Of a stretch of DNA of 64,000 nt, positions 16,232 to 24,511 are shown in pieces. The notes under the pieces are model-generated. The model was not told the origin of the DNA, searched no databases, and saw nothing but the letters and a program-made list of their open reading frames with translations. How positions within the stretch are numbered: the first letter of the stretch is position 1; every line of letters begins with the position of its first letter. Where the stretch lies: the NCBI RefSeq assembly GCF_028288185.1, contig NZ_JAQBOF010000002.1, positions 62,001 through 126,000 on the forward strand, given 5' to 3'. The translations under genes and the position numbers were made by a program. The stretch comes from Mucilaginibacter sp. GTDB taxonomy: Bacteria; Bacteroidota; Bacteroidia; Sphingobacteriales; Sphingobacteriaceae.

Positions 16232-16660
16232 ATGCGTAAAGTTTCTGATATCCTTACCCGTAAGGGCAGTAATGTGATTTCTATTGACGCCCAAACATCT
16301 GTTTTGGATGCGTTAATTTTAATGGCTGGTAAAAACATAGGCTCGGTAATAGTTACTGAGGATGGCGAATATGCAGGCCTGCTTACCGAAAGGGATTATG
16401 CCCGTAAAGTTGTACTGGAAGGCCGTTCATCTACCGGGACAACCGTACGCGAAATTATGAGCACCGGCCTGCCCCGAATATTACCAGATAGCTCGATAGA
16501 AACCTGCATGCATATCATGAGCGAAAGCAACATCCGCTACCTGCCTGTTTTTAGATTGGATAAATTATGCGGCATTATATCCATCACCGATGTGGTTACC
16601 GAAACCATATCTGTACATGAGGATACGATAGAGCAGTTGAAGAGTTATATACAGTCGTAA
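16232..16660 (+). CDS. Protein of two CBS domains
   Basis: A 142-residue cytoplasmic protein made of a CBS pair and nothing else. CBS1 is about residues 8-62 (V.SIDAQTSVLDALILMAGKNIGSVIV, GLLTERDYARKV), CBS2 about 73-128 (MSTGLPRILPDSSIETCMHIM, GIISITDVV). The T/S-x-x-D ribose-contact motifs (TERD, SITD) suggest binding of an adenine nucleotide or similar. Its effector partner is not apparent from the neighbours. Confidence 0.88.
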   Translation: MRKVSDILTRKGSNVISIDAQTSVLDALILMAGKNIGSVIVTEDGEYAGLLTERDYARKVVLEGRSSTGTTVREIMSTGLPRILPDSSIETCMHIMSESNIRYLPVFRLDKLCGIISITDVVTETISVHEDTIEQLKSYIQS

Positions 16661-16908
16661 AGGCCAATTCCCTACTGGTCAGGATTTATAATTTAAGATG
16701 ATTCAAAAAAGATGGTTCGGCGATGCCATGTGATTATACTTTGCATTTTTTAAACCCACTCCTTTTTCGTATTTTTGTATTAGCCACTGCCGCTTTCGCC
16801 GGCACTCAAAGCCTCGCTATTTACAGGGTATCTAAAAGCAAAATATTATCTCACAAAACAGTCAATAATAATCAATCCATTGACAATCAGTTCCTTGAAT
16901 AGAAAACT

Positions 16909-17076
16909 TACTACCAACATACCCGCCGATACCCGATAAATGGCAATTTTTACTACCGGTAAAACCACGGATACCTGAAAAACGCCATTTTTTACTACCG
17001 GTGTAAGGGTTGATACCTGAAAACCATCGATTTTTACTACTGATATAAAGCCAATCGCCCGTGTGAATTAGTGACG
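16909..17076. repeat. Four imperfect 42-base tandem repeats
   Basis: The word TACTACC (last copy TACTACT) recurs at 16909, 16951, 16993 and 17035, exactly 42 bases apart. Other shared words are GATACC(T/C)GA and TTTTTAC. The last unit is diverged in its second half. On the minus strand the phase encodes a 14-residue repeat (consensus GSK.WRFSGI.GYT), and a 78-codon frame is open at 16862-17098. The 467-base gap 16661-17127 holds nothing else I can identify. Confidence 0.8.
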
Positions 17077-17151
17077 CTTGTGTCAAGATAACCCGCAAAT
17101 ACTGTTAGCACAACAATTTTTCTTATCTTGTCCGCATACAAAAAAGATAGA

Positions 17152-18357
17152 GTGACATTTAACGATTTTAATTTTAACGAACAGCTAACAGAAGGCATTA
17201 CCAGCATGGGGTACACCACCCCAACCCCGATACAGGGAATGGCCATTCCACTTATTTTAGCGGGCAAAGACCTAATAGCTTGCGCCCAAACAGGTACCGG
17301 CAAAACCGCCGCATTTTTATTGCCGGTTTTAGAACAAATAGGCCGCACCGAAAAGGGCCATACCAGCACCCTTATATTAACCCCAACGCGCGAGCTTGCA
17401 CAGCAAATAGACCAACAGGTTGAAGGGCTTGCCTATTTTACCGGCATAAGTTCCATAGCGGTTTTTGGCGGTGGCGACGGGCACGTTTACGAGCAGCAGC
17501 GCCGTGGTATACAAAACAATGTAAACATTATTATTGCCACACCGGGCAGGCTGATAGCCCACCTTACATCAGGCGTATTAAAGCTAAACCAAATCAATCA
17601 TTTGATATTGGATGAGGCCGACCGTATGCTGGACATGGGTTTCTCGGATGATATAATGCGCATCATAAGCTATCTGCCAAAAGAGCGGCAAACCTTATTG
17701 TTTTCGGCTACTATGCCGGGGCGCATACGCAACTTGGCTAAATCGGTATTGATAAATCCCGAGCAAATTAACATTGCCATATCACAACCGGCAGCCGGTA
17801 TCGACCAACAGATCTATCGTTTGCACGATCAGCAAAAAACACCGTTGTTGCAGCATTTGCTAAAAGATGGGAATTACTTGAGCACTATTATTTTCGCTTC
17901 GCGGAAAGAAATTGTAAAAGCTTTATATAAAGAATTAAAAGGCATACACCTTAAAGCTGAAGCATTTCACTCGGACCTTGAACAGAAGGAACGTGAAGAA
18001 ATTCTACTTAGATTTAAAAACAAACAATTACCCATTATTATTGGTACCGATGCACTTTCGCGCGGTATTGATGTAGAGGGGATAGACCTGGTAGTTAACT
18101 ATGACGTACCGGGCGATGCAGAAGATTATGTTCACCGTATTGGCCGTACTGCCAGAGCGGAAACTACCGGTACCGCTATTACTTTTGTTAATCATCGTGA
18201 TGAGCGGAGGCTAAAAAGTATTGAAGAACTAATAGACCGAAAGATTACCCAGCACCCATTGCCCGAACATTTAAACAACATTGCCGAGGTTAGGCAGGAA
18301 GCCAAACCAAATCAAAATCGCAATAACAGGGGTAAAAAAAGGGTTTGGAAAAAATAA
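17152..18357 (+). CDS. DEAD-box RNA helicase, RhlE-like
   Basis: A 401-residue helicase from a GTG start at 17152 (MTFNDFNFNEQL, as in relatives); a TTG at 17128 is also in frame but adds atypical residues. The motifs occur in order: the Q motif (TTPTPIQ), AQTGTGKT, PTRELAQQ, TPGRL, DEAD, SAT, and HRIGRTAR. A short basic Asn-rich tail ends the protein (NQNRNNRGKKRVWKK). It unwinds short RNA duplexes, likely in ribosome assembly or cold adaptation. The GH43 gene starts 12 bases downstream. Confidence 0.92.
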   Translation: MTFNDFNFNEQLTEGITSMGYTTPTPIQGMAIPLILAGKDLIACAQTGTGKTAAFLLPVLEQIGRTEKGHTSTLILTPTRELAQQIDQQVEGLAYFTGISSIAVFGGGDGHVYEQQRRGIQNNVNIIIATPGRLIAHLTSGVLKLNQINHLILDEADRMLDMGFSDDIMRIISYLPKERQTLLFSATMPGRIRNLAKSVLINPEQINIAISQPAAGIDQQIYRLHDQQKTPLLQHLLKDGNYLSTIIFASRKEIVKALYKELKGIHLKAEAFHSDLEQKEREEILLRFKNKQLPIIIGTDALSRGIDVEGIDLVVNYDVPGDAEDYVHRIGRTARAETTGTAITFVNHRDERRLKSIEELIDRKITQHPLPEHLNNIAEVRQEAKPNQNRNNRGKKRVWKK

Positions 18358-18369
18358 GATAAATATGTT

Positions 18370-19359
18370 ATGAGACTTTATCAATCATTAAAACTAACAA
18401 CAATCCTTGCCTTATCGGCAGGGATTTCCTTTGCGCAGGATGCACCTAAAACAACATCAGGTAACCCTATAGCACAAGGCTGGTATGCCGACCCGGAAGC
18501 TAAGATCTTCGGAAAAGAATATTGGGTTTATCCTACCTTTTCTGATAAATATGAAAAACAAGTTTTGATGGATGCATTTTCATCAAAAGATTTGGTGCAT
18601 TGGACTAAGCACGACCGCATTATAGATACTTCCGCAGTTAAATGGGCCAAAAAAGCCATGTGGGCCCCGGCTGTAACCGAAAAGGGCGGAAAGTATTACT
18701 TATTTTTTGGCGCTAACGATATTCAGAATGATAACCAGGTTGGCGGTATCGGTGTAGCGGTTTCAAAAAAACCGGGCGGTCCGTTTAAAGACTATTTAGG
18801 CAAACCTCTTATCGGCAAGATCATTAATGGCGCACAGCCAATAGACCAGTTTGTTTTTAAAGATGATGACGGCCAATACTATATTGTTTACGGTGGCTGG
18901 GGGCATTGCAACATCGCGAAGCTGAATAAAAATTTTACAGACGTTGTTCCGTTTGCTGATGGGGAGACTTTTAAGTCTATCACCCCGAAAGATTATGTTG
19001 AAGGACCTGTTATGTTTAAACGTAATGGCAAATATTACCTGATGTGGAGCGAGGGCGGCTGGACCGGCCCTAATTATCGCGTGGCCTATGCCATTGGCGA
19101 TTCGCCTGTTGGCCCTTTTAACCGTATTGATGTGATATTAAAACAAGACATGACCGTTGCTACCGGTGCCGGGCATCACTCGGTTATCAATATCCCAAAA
19201 ACAGATGAGTGGTATATTGTTTATCACCGCCGCCCATTAGGCGAGCGTGACGGCAACCACCGCGTAACCTGTATTGATAAAATGTATTTTGATGCCGAAG
19301 GGCATATCCTGCCGGTTAAGATCACCAATGAAGGTGTGGCGGCAAGGGTTATAAAGTAG
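18370..19359 (+). CDS. Secreted glycoside hydrolase family 43
   Basis: A 329-residue exported enzyme (signal peptide MRLYQSLKLTTILALSAGISFAQ). The five-bladed propeller pattern and catalytic residues of GH43 are visible: the base Asp in GWYADPEAKIF, the pKa-modulating Asp in PIDQFVF, and the acid Glu in VEGPVMFKRNGKYYLMWS. A metal or substrate His lies in GAGHHSVI. GH43 enzymes act on arabinan, xylan and similar side chains; the subfamily cannot be assigned by eye. It shares a strand and probably a transcript with the helicase. Confidence 0.9.
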   Translation: MRLYQSLKLTTILALSAGISFAQDAPKTTSGNPIAQGWYADPEAKIFGKEYWVYPTFSDKYEKQVLMDAFSSKDLVHWTKHDRIIDTSAVKWAKKAMWAPAVTEKGGKYYLFFGANDIQNDNQVGGIGVAVSKKPGGPFKDYLGKPLIGKIINGAQPIDQFVFKDDDGQYYIVYGGWGHCNIAKLNKNFTDVVPFADGETFKSITPKDYVEGPVMFKRNGKYYLMWSEGGWTGPNYRVAYAIGDSPVGPFNRIDVILKQDMTVATGAGHHSVINIPKTDEWYIVYHRRPLGERDGNHRVTCIDKMYFDAEGHILPVKITNEGVAARVIK

Positions 19360-19380
19360 GAAAAGAAAAAAAAATCCCCC

Positions 19381-19410
19381 GGTGCCTGTGTCCTCACAGG
19401 CACCCTTTTT
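19381..19410 (+). terminator. Strong intrinsic terminator after GH43
   Basis: Perfect 10-pair stem GGTGCCTGTG / CACAGGCACC with a TCCT loop (19381-19404), followed by C and five T residues. It lies between convergent genes and could serve both; the plus-strand U-tract is better, though an A-rich run also precedes it. Confidence 0.85.
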
Positions 19411-19454
19411 GCAATTTCAGAACTGTTTATGAGGTACAAACAGCGGTGGGACTT

Positions 19455-20327
19455 CTACCCAAACAGATCAGTACTCAAATACCTGTCACCTCTATCGCAG
19501 CAAATAAATACAATAACACCCTCTTTTAGTTCGGCAGCTAATTTTAGGGCTGCTGATAATGCGCCGCCACTACTCATGCCGGCAAATACACCTTCTTCGC
19601 GGGCCAGTTTACGGGTCATCGCTACGGCATCCTCTTCGGATATGTCCATTATACGGTCGACTTTTGATGGATCGAATATTTTTGGCAGGTAAGCTTCGGG
19701 CCAGCGGCGTATGCCGGGGATGGACGAACCCTCGGTTGGCTGGCAGCCTATAATTTGTATGTCAGGATTAACACTTTTTAAAAACTTAGAGCAGCCCATT
19801 ATGGTGCCTGTTGTACCCATGGCACTAACAAAGTGGGTTATCTTATGGTCGGTATCGCGCCATATCTCGGGGCCCGTTGTTTTATAATGAGCCATATAAT
19901 TATCATGGTTGGCAAACTGGTTCAGTATATAATAACCTTCGTTTGCAGCTTTGCTTTCGGCATAATCACGGCAGGCTTCTATGCCATCCAACAAGGTCAC
20001 TTTGGCTCCGAAGGCTTCCATAGCCAACGTACGTTCTTTGGTCGAGTTTGATGGCAGGGCCAGTTCGATCTCTAAACCAAACAAGCAAGCTATCATCGAC
20101 AAAGCAATACCTGTATTGCCGCTTGTGGCTTCAATTAATTTACTGCCGGGTTTAATATCACCACGCTCCAAAGCGCTTTTTATCATGTTTAGTGCCGCAC
20201 GGTCCTTTACACTGCCGCCGGGATTATTGCCCTCCAGCTTGCCATATATTTTTACGTTGGGATTTGGATTTAACCGCCTAATTTCAACCAGCGGCGTATT
20301 GCCTATCAGATCAATTAATGTAGCCAT
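19455..20327 (-). CDS. cysM: Cysteine synthase, CysM/CysK type
   Basis: A 290-residue PLP enzyme that makes cysteine from O-acetylserine and sulfide or thiosulfate. The PLP Lys is in PGGSVKDRAALN, the asparagine loop in EATSGNTGIALS, and the phosphate-binding loop in GTTGTIMGCS. The C-terminal residues IVFICCDRGDRYLS match the CysM branch. It is one base after the serine acetyltransferase gene, so the two consecutive steps of cysteine synthesis are in one operon. Confidence 0.92.
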   Translation of the reverse strand: MATLIDLIGNTPLVEIRRLNPNPNVKIYGKLEGNNPGGSVKDRAALNMIKSALERGDIKPGSKLIEATSGNTGIALSMIACLFGLEIELALPSNSTKERTLAMEAFGAKVTLLDGIEACRDYAESKAANEGYYILNQFANHDNYMAHYKTTGPEIWRDTDHKITHFVSAMGTTGTIMGCSKFLKSVNPDIQIIGCQPTEGSSIPGIRRWPEAYLPKIFDPSKVDRIMDISEEDAVAMTRKLAREEGVFAGMSSGGALSAALKLAAELKEGVIVFICCDRGDRYLSTDLFG

Positions 20328-20328
20328 T

Positions 20329-21138
20329 TTATTGTTCGTCCTTTTTTAAAACTTTTACCATTGGCGCATGGTAAACTCTTGAATATGGCTGAACGCTTTT
20401 TGTCAACCAAACATTGCCGCCTATAACGCTATCATGCCCCACAATAGTTTCGCCACCCAGTATGGTAGCGCCCGAATAGATCACCACATTATCTTCAACT
20501 GTTGGATGGCGTTTGGTATCGGCCATAAATTTTTCGACACTTAAAGCGCCTAAGGTTACCCCTTGGTATAACTTTACGTGTTTCCCTATCCTGGTCGTTT
20601 CGCCAATTACAATGCCTGTACCGTGGTCGATGTAAAAGTATTCATCAATATTTGCGGCGGGGTGTATATCGATGCCTGTTTTTGAATGTGCATATTCTGT
20701 TAATATGCGGGGTATCAGCGGCACATCATGTTTAAATAAGCTGTGCGCCAGGCGATAAAAACATATCGCATAAAACCCTGGATAGGTACGTATTACTTCA
20801 AACTCGCTGCGCGCGGCAGGGTCGCCATTAAAAATAGCCTGGATATCGGTATTCAATATTCGGTACAATTCTGGCAACTGATCAAAGAAACTCTTAGATC
20901 GATCCTTATTATCGCAATCGCTGCAAGCTTGGGTAGCATTCATAATATGCAATAGCTCTTCCTGCAGTTTTGCAAATTCATCTTGTAATTGCCCTATAGA
21001 AATGAACACCTTTTTTGATTGCTCAGGAAACAACAAGCGAATAACCTGCAAAGCCCAAGTTGTAATTTCTTTATTAGAAGGTACGGCCTCGGTTAGCTGC
21101 TGTTTATTTAATATCTGCCTGTAAAATTCGTCGTTCAT
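20329..21138 (-). CDS. cysE: Serine O-acetyltransferase
   Basis: A 269-residue enzyme that acetylates serine to feed the adjacent cysteine synthase. The left-handed beta-helix region (about 160-250) shows hexapeptide repeats and the catalytic signature DIHPAANIDEYFYIDHGTGIVIGE, with TRIGKHVKLYQGVTLGA after it. The N-terminal 130 residues are helical and longer than in E. coli CysE, as in the SatA/EpsC type. The C-terminus lacks the terminal Ile that typically docks into cysteine synthase, ending in KKDEQ. Confidence 0.9.
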   Translation of the reverse strand: MNDEFYRQILNKQQLTEAVPSNKEITTWALQVIRLLFPEQSKKVFISIGQLQDEFAKLQEELLHIMNATQACSDCDNKDRSKSFFDQLPELYRILNTDIQAIFNGDPAARSEFEVIRTYPGFYAICFYRLAHSLFKHDVPLIPRILTEYAHSKTGIDIHPAANIDEYFYIDHGTGIVIGETTRIGKHVKLYQGVTLGALSVEKFMADTKRHPTVEDNVVIYSGATILGGETIVGHDSVIGGNVWLTKSVQPYSRVYHAPMVKVLKKDEQ

Positions 21139-21229
21139 TATGTGTATAGTCTTGCTACTCTTTACATTGCAAGTTTATGCAAAAAATTGTTGTTTGTATG
21201 TAAAAAGTATAGTGATTTAATAGAATTAA

Positions 21230-21316
21230 CCTCACCTAACTCCTCGCCAAAGGAGAGGACTTTGATTTAAAGCGATATTAAGTCCCTCTCTTTTGGAGAG
21301 GGGTTTTAGTGAGACT
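21230..21316. repeat. Inverted pair of CTCTCC(A)AAAGGAGAG-type elements
   Basis: The left copy reads CTCACCTAACTCCTCGCCAA then AGGAGAGGACTT; the right copy is its imperfect reverse complement (AAGTCCCTCTCTTTTGGAGA then GGGGTTTTAGTGAG). Together they form a cruciform of about 85 bases. It resembles dispersed palindromic elements common in Bacteroidota. The right copy is read into the end of the methyltransferase gene. Confidence 0.7.
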
Positions 21317-21919
21317 TTTTTGGACACACCAGGTAGTCATACAGCGCAGATTCTGTACGTTGGTGGTTTTTATGGGTTCATGTAGTCTACCAAATTGGTG
21401 AGTATAGGCAAGTAAGGTTTCCTGATTAACTAAAAATCTTACTGAGCCATCGGGTAATTGATACCGGTCATTACCCACACTTTTAACCAATGTTTCTATA
21501 CCAATATCAGAAGCAAGCCGGGCAAAGAAATAACCGCCAGGTTTTAAAACGCGGAACGTCTCCTTAACCATCGTATCAAAATGCGTTTTATCCTTCGCGA
21601 AATGCAGCACCGCGCTACTGATAATTAAATCAAATGATCCATCCTGAAAAGGTAAATCCTCAGCATTACCTACACTAAAATTTTCTGTTGGATTGGCTGA
21701 CGCCAAAGCTGCCGATAATGCGCGTACCGAATTAATAGCGTCCGGATTTTGGTCTATTCCAAAAACTTTATAATTATTTTTTAAAAAATAATGCAGGTTT
21801 CTGCCACCGCCGCAGCCTATATCCAAAACATTGCTGCAATGTTGATAGGTCCTTTTTAACAGCTGGTCAAACAGGTAAATATCTATGTTGCCGTATGCCT
21901 CGTGTGGATCTTCAGACAT
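21278..21919 (-). CDS. Class I SAM-dependent methyltransferase
   Basis: A 213-residue methyltransferase with motif I VLDIGCGGGRNLHYF, an acidic motif II GIDQNPD, and the post-motif LPFQDGSFDLIISSAVLHF typical of Methyltransf_11. The substrate is unknown. The start overlaps the end of the E1 fusion gene by eight bases, indicating coupling. The last eleven residues (LTKTPLQKRGT) are encoded by the inverted repeat element, so the original C-terminus has been replaced or extended. Confidence 0.82.
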   Translation of the reverse strand: MSEDPHEAYGNIDIYLFDQLLKRTYQHCSNVLDIGCGGGRNLHYFLKNNYKVFGIDQNPDAINSVRALSAALASANPTENFSVGNAEDLPFQDGSFDLIISSAVLHFAKDKTHFDTMVKETFRVLKPGGYFFARLASDIGIETLVKSVGNDRYQLPDGSVRFLVNQETLLAYTHQFGRLHEPIKTTNVQNLRCMTTWCVQKSLTKTPLQKRGT

Positions 21920-23891
21920 AATTCAATAATTGCTGCATGACTTTCTCCAGGCGAGATTTGCCCAGGAACTGGCTTTCCAGCCCTTTGTCCATAGGTACAG
22001 GGGTATCTAAACTGGCGCAGCGCATAACGGGGGCCTTTAATTCCTTAAAACAATTTTCGGTTATTGTAGCGGCAATTTCGGCACCAAAACCGCCGGTTAA
22101 AGTATCTTCATGTAACACCATTGCCCTGCCGGTTTTCTTTACACTGGTTGTAACCGTGTTTACATCCCACGGTTGCAGGCTGCGCAGATCGATAATTTCT
22201 ATAGACAGTTCGGGGTGATTACTTAAATATTCAAGCGCCCAGTGTACGGCGTAGCCATAGGCTATAATGGTGGCAGTAGTACCTTTTTTAACTATCCTTG
22301 CCTTGCCTATCTCTATATATATATCGCCTTCGGGCACTTCGCCGGTTAAGTTACGATATAGGTATTTATGCTCAAAATACATTACCGGGTTTGGGTCAGC
22401 AATGGCGGCCATTAGCAAGCCTTTAGCGTCAGTAGGGAAAGCCGGATAAACCACTTTTAGTCCCGGTGTTTTGGTGAACCACGCCTCATTACTTTGTGAG
22501 TGGAACGGCCCTCCGGCGGTACCCGCGCCCGTAGGCATACGTATAACTACATCAACATTTTGCCCCCAGCGATAGTGGGTTTTGGCGAGATTGTTTACTA
22601 TTTGTGTAAAACCGCTGCTTACAAAATCGGCAAATTGCATTTCAACTATTGCTTTGTAGCCGTTAAGTGATAATCCCATGGCCGCACCTATAACGCCCGA
22701 TTCGCAAAGCGGCGTGTTGCGCACGCGCTCTTTGCCAAAAAGTTCAACCAAGCCTTCCGTCACTTTAAAAACCCCACCATATTCGGCTATATCCTGGCCC
22801 ATAATTACCAAGTTATCATATTTACGCATTGATAATATTAAGCCATCTCTTATAGCATCAATATAACGCACCACACTTGATTTGCCTGATAGCTTAAATG
22901 TTGGCCGGGTAGATGGTTGGTATACATCGCCCATCTCAGTAAATATATTGGGGCGTATATCTTTTTCGTTTAACACCCTTTCAATGATCGGGTCTATTTC
23001 TTTCAAAAAGTCGTTGCGTAAATAAGGTATCCACTCTGGTCGTAACGCTCCTTCGTCTATTAAAAAATTCTCAAATTTACTTATCGGATCTTTATCCTGC
23101 CATTCGTCAAACAACTCCTGCGGTACATATTTAGTGCCCGATGCTTCTTCATGCCCGCGCATCCTGAATGTTGTACATTCAACCAACACGGGCCTTGGCC
23201 TCTTGCGGATGTTATTGGCTATTTCGCTAATAGCGTAATAAACTTCTAATATATTATTGCCATTGATCTGCCTGCCTTCAATACCATAGCCTATGGCTTT
23301 ATCAATTAGTTTCTTTGCTTTGTATTGCTCATTTGTTGGGGTTGATAAAGCGTAGCCGTTATTCTCTATCAAAAAAATAACGGGCAGGTTCCATACGGCT
23401 GCAATGTTTAGGGCTTCATGGAAATCACCTTCACTGGTGCCTCCTTCGCCAGTAAATACCAAAGTCGCTTTTTTACGGTCGGCTAAAATATCGGCTAACG
23501 CTATGCCATCCGCCAGAGCCATTTGCGGACCGAGGTGTGAGATCATGCCAATGATTTTATGTTCTTGCGAGCCGAAATGAAACGACCGGTCGCGACCCTT
23601 AGTAAAGCCGGATGCTTTGCCCTGCCATTGCCCTAACAATCGATTAAACGGCACGTTACGAGCCGTAAACACACCCAGGTTACGGTGCATGGGTAGTATA
23701 TATTCATCAGGCTGCATGGCTAACGCGCAACCTACCGCAATAGCCTCCTGACCAATACCGGAAAACCACTTACCAATACGCCCCTGGCGAAGCAAGACCA
23801 GCATTTTTTCTTCAATAACACGCGGAAACAGCAGTTTTTTATAAATTGCTATCAGCGCATTATCGTCCAGGTTTTTCCGGTCAAAAATCAT
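21912..23891 (-). CDS. 2-oxoacid dehydrogenase E1, alpha and beta subunits fused
   Basis: A 659-residue thiamine-diphosphate enzyme. Residues 1-320 are the E1 alpha part with the cofactor motif FTGEGGTSEGDFHEALN and N at IENNGYA. Residues 335-659 are the beta part (IRDGLILSMRKYDNLVIMGQD, ADFVSSGFTQIVNN, MPTGAGTAGGPFHSQSNEAW). The fusion is common in Bacteroidota and is generally assigned to branched-chain 2-oxoacid decarboxylation, giving iso-fatty-acid primers. E2 and E3 genes are not in the window. Confidence 0.9.
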   Translation of the reverse strand: MIFDRKNLDDNALIAIYKKLLFPRVIEEKMLVLLRQGRIGKWFSGIGQEAIAVGCALAMQPDEYILPMHRNLGVFTARNVPFNRLLGQWQGKASGFTKGRDRSFHFGSQEHKIIGMISHLGPQMALADGIALADILADRKKATLVFTGEGGTSEGDFHEALNIAAVWNLPVIFLIENNGYALSTPTNEQYKAKKLIDKAIGYGIEGRQINGNNILEVYYAISEIANNIRKRPRPVLVECTTFRMRGHEEASGTKYVPQELFDEWQDKDPISKFENFLIDEGALRPEWIPYLRNDFLKEIDPIIERVLNEKDIRPNIFTEMGDVYQPSTRPTFKLSGKSSVVRYIDAIRDGLILSMRKYDNLVIMGQDIAEYGGVFKVTEGLVELFGKERVRNTPLCESGVIGAAMGLSLNGYKAIVEMQFADFVSSGFTQIVNNLAKTHYRWGQNVDVVIRMPTGAGTAGGPFHSQSNEAWFTKTPGLKVVYPAFPTDAKGLLMAAIADPNPVMYFEHKYLYRNLTGEVPEGDIYIEIGKARIVKKGTTATIIAYGYAVHWALEYLSNHPELSIEIIDLRSLQPWDVNTVTTSVKKTGRAMVLHEDTLTGGFGAEIAATITENCFKELKAPVMRCASLDTPVPMDKGLESQFLGKSRLEKVMQQLLNYV

Positions 23892-23941
23892 CCGGCTAAT
23901 CTACTGAAATTTTGGGGGTGTTAATGAAGCGACTAAAGAGC

Positions 23942-24502
23942 CTAGTTTAACAAAGACAATTGTTGCTCCAATATGCCGAAATCAAATTTTGGTTTGATGG
24001 CATATTTTAATTGGATCAAGCCGCTCGAAAAAGTTTCGCTGCCTAGAAACAGCAGGTCCAGTTTTTCGCCTATATTATAAAACAGGGGCTTACCGCCGCC
24101 TAATACAACAGGGTGAACAGAAATAATAAACTCGCTGATGAGTTTATGTTTAATAAAGCTGGACAGCAAGGATGCGCCGCCAAACAACCATATATTTTTA
24201 CCCGGTAATGTGCGTATAGCCTGGATATCTTTTAAAAAATCTTTGCTGTGTATAACCTCAATGTGCGGGTTCGGTATTAAAAAAGGCGAATCGGTAAATA
24301 CATAGATCTGCTTGTCGGCAAAAGGACTGGGCAGCCCGTCTATCATATCATAACTTTTGCGCCCCATAAATATGGCATCGGTACTGGCAAAAAAAGCCTC
24401 CATACCATAATCCTGGTCGGTTAGGCACCAATCAATTTCGCCTTTAGGGCCTTCAATAAAGCCATCCAGACTAACCGCCAGGTTTAATATTATCTTGCGC
24501 AT
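23942..24502 (-). CDS. Dihydrofolate reductase-like protein (RibD C-terminal family)
   Basis: A 186-residue cytoplasmic protein with IILNLAVSLDGFI at the N-terminus, IFMGRKSYDMI near residue 45 and IWLFGGASLLSSFIKHKLI near 110, the hallmarks of the RibD_C / DHFR-like reductase family. Members bind NADPH, but the standalone YwjB/YyaP type has no assigned substrate. It lies 9 bases after the LutB-like gene and is probably cotranscribed. Confidence 0.82.
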   Translation of the reverse strand: MRKIILNLAVSLDGFIEGPKGEIDWCLTDQDYGMEAFFASTDAIFMGRKSYDMIDGLPSPFADKQIYVFTDSPFLIPNPHIEVIHSKDFLKDIQAIRTLPGKNIWLFGGASLLSSFIKHKLISEFIISVHPVVLGGGKPLFYNIGEKLDLLFLGSETFSSGLIQLKYAIKPKFDFGILEQQLSLLN

Positions 24503-24511
24503 TTATGATCT

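Noticed and set aside
16909..17076. CRISPR array
   Set aside because: Units are directly abutting with an exact 42-base period and no unique spacers, and no cas gene is in the window.
16862..17098. 78-codon minus-strand frame over the tandem repeats
   Set aside because: The frame stays open because the 42-base period keeps phase. Its product is a repeated 14-mer with no recognised family, so I list the repeats, not a gene.
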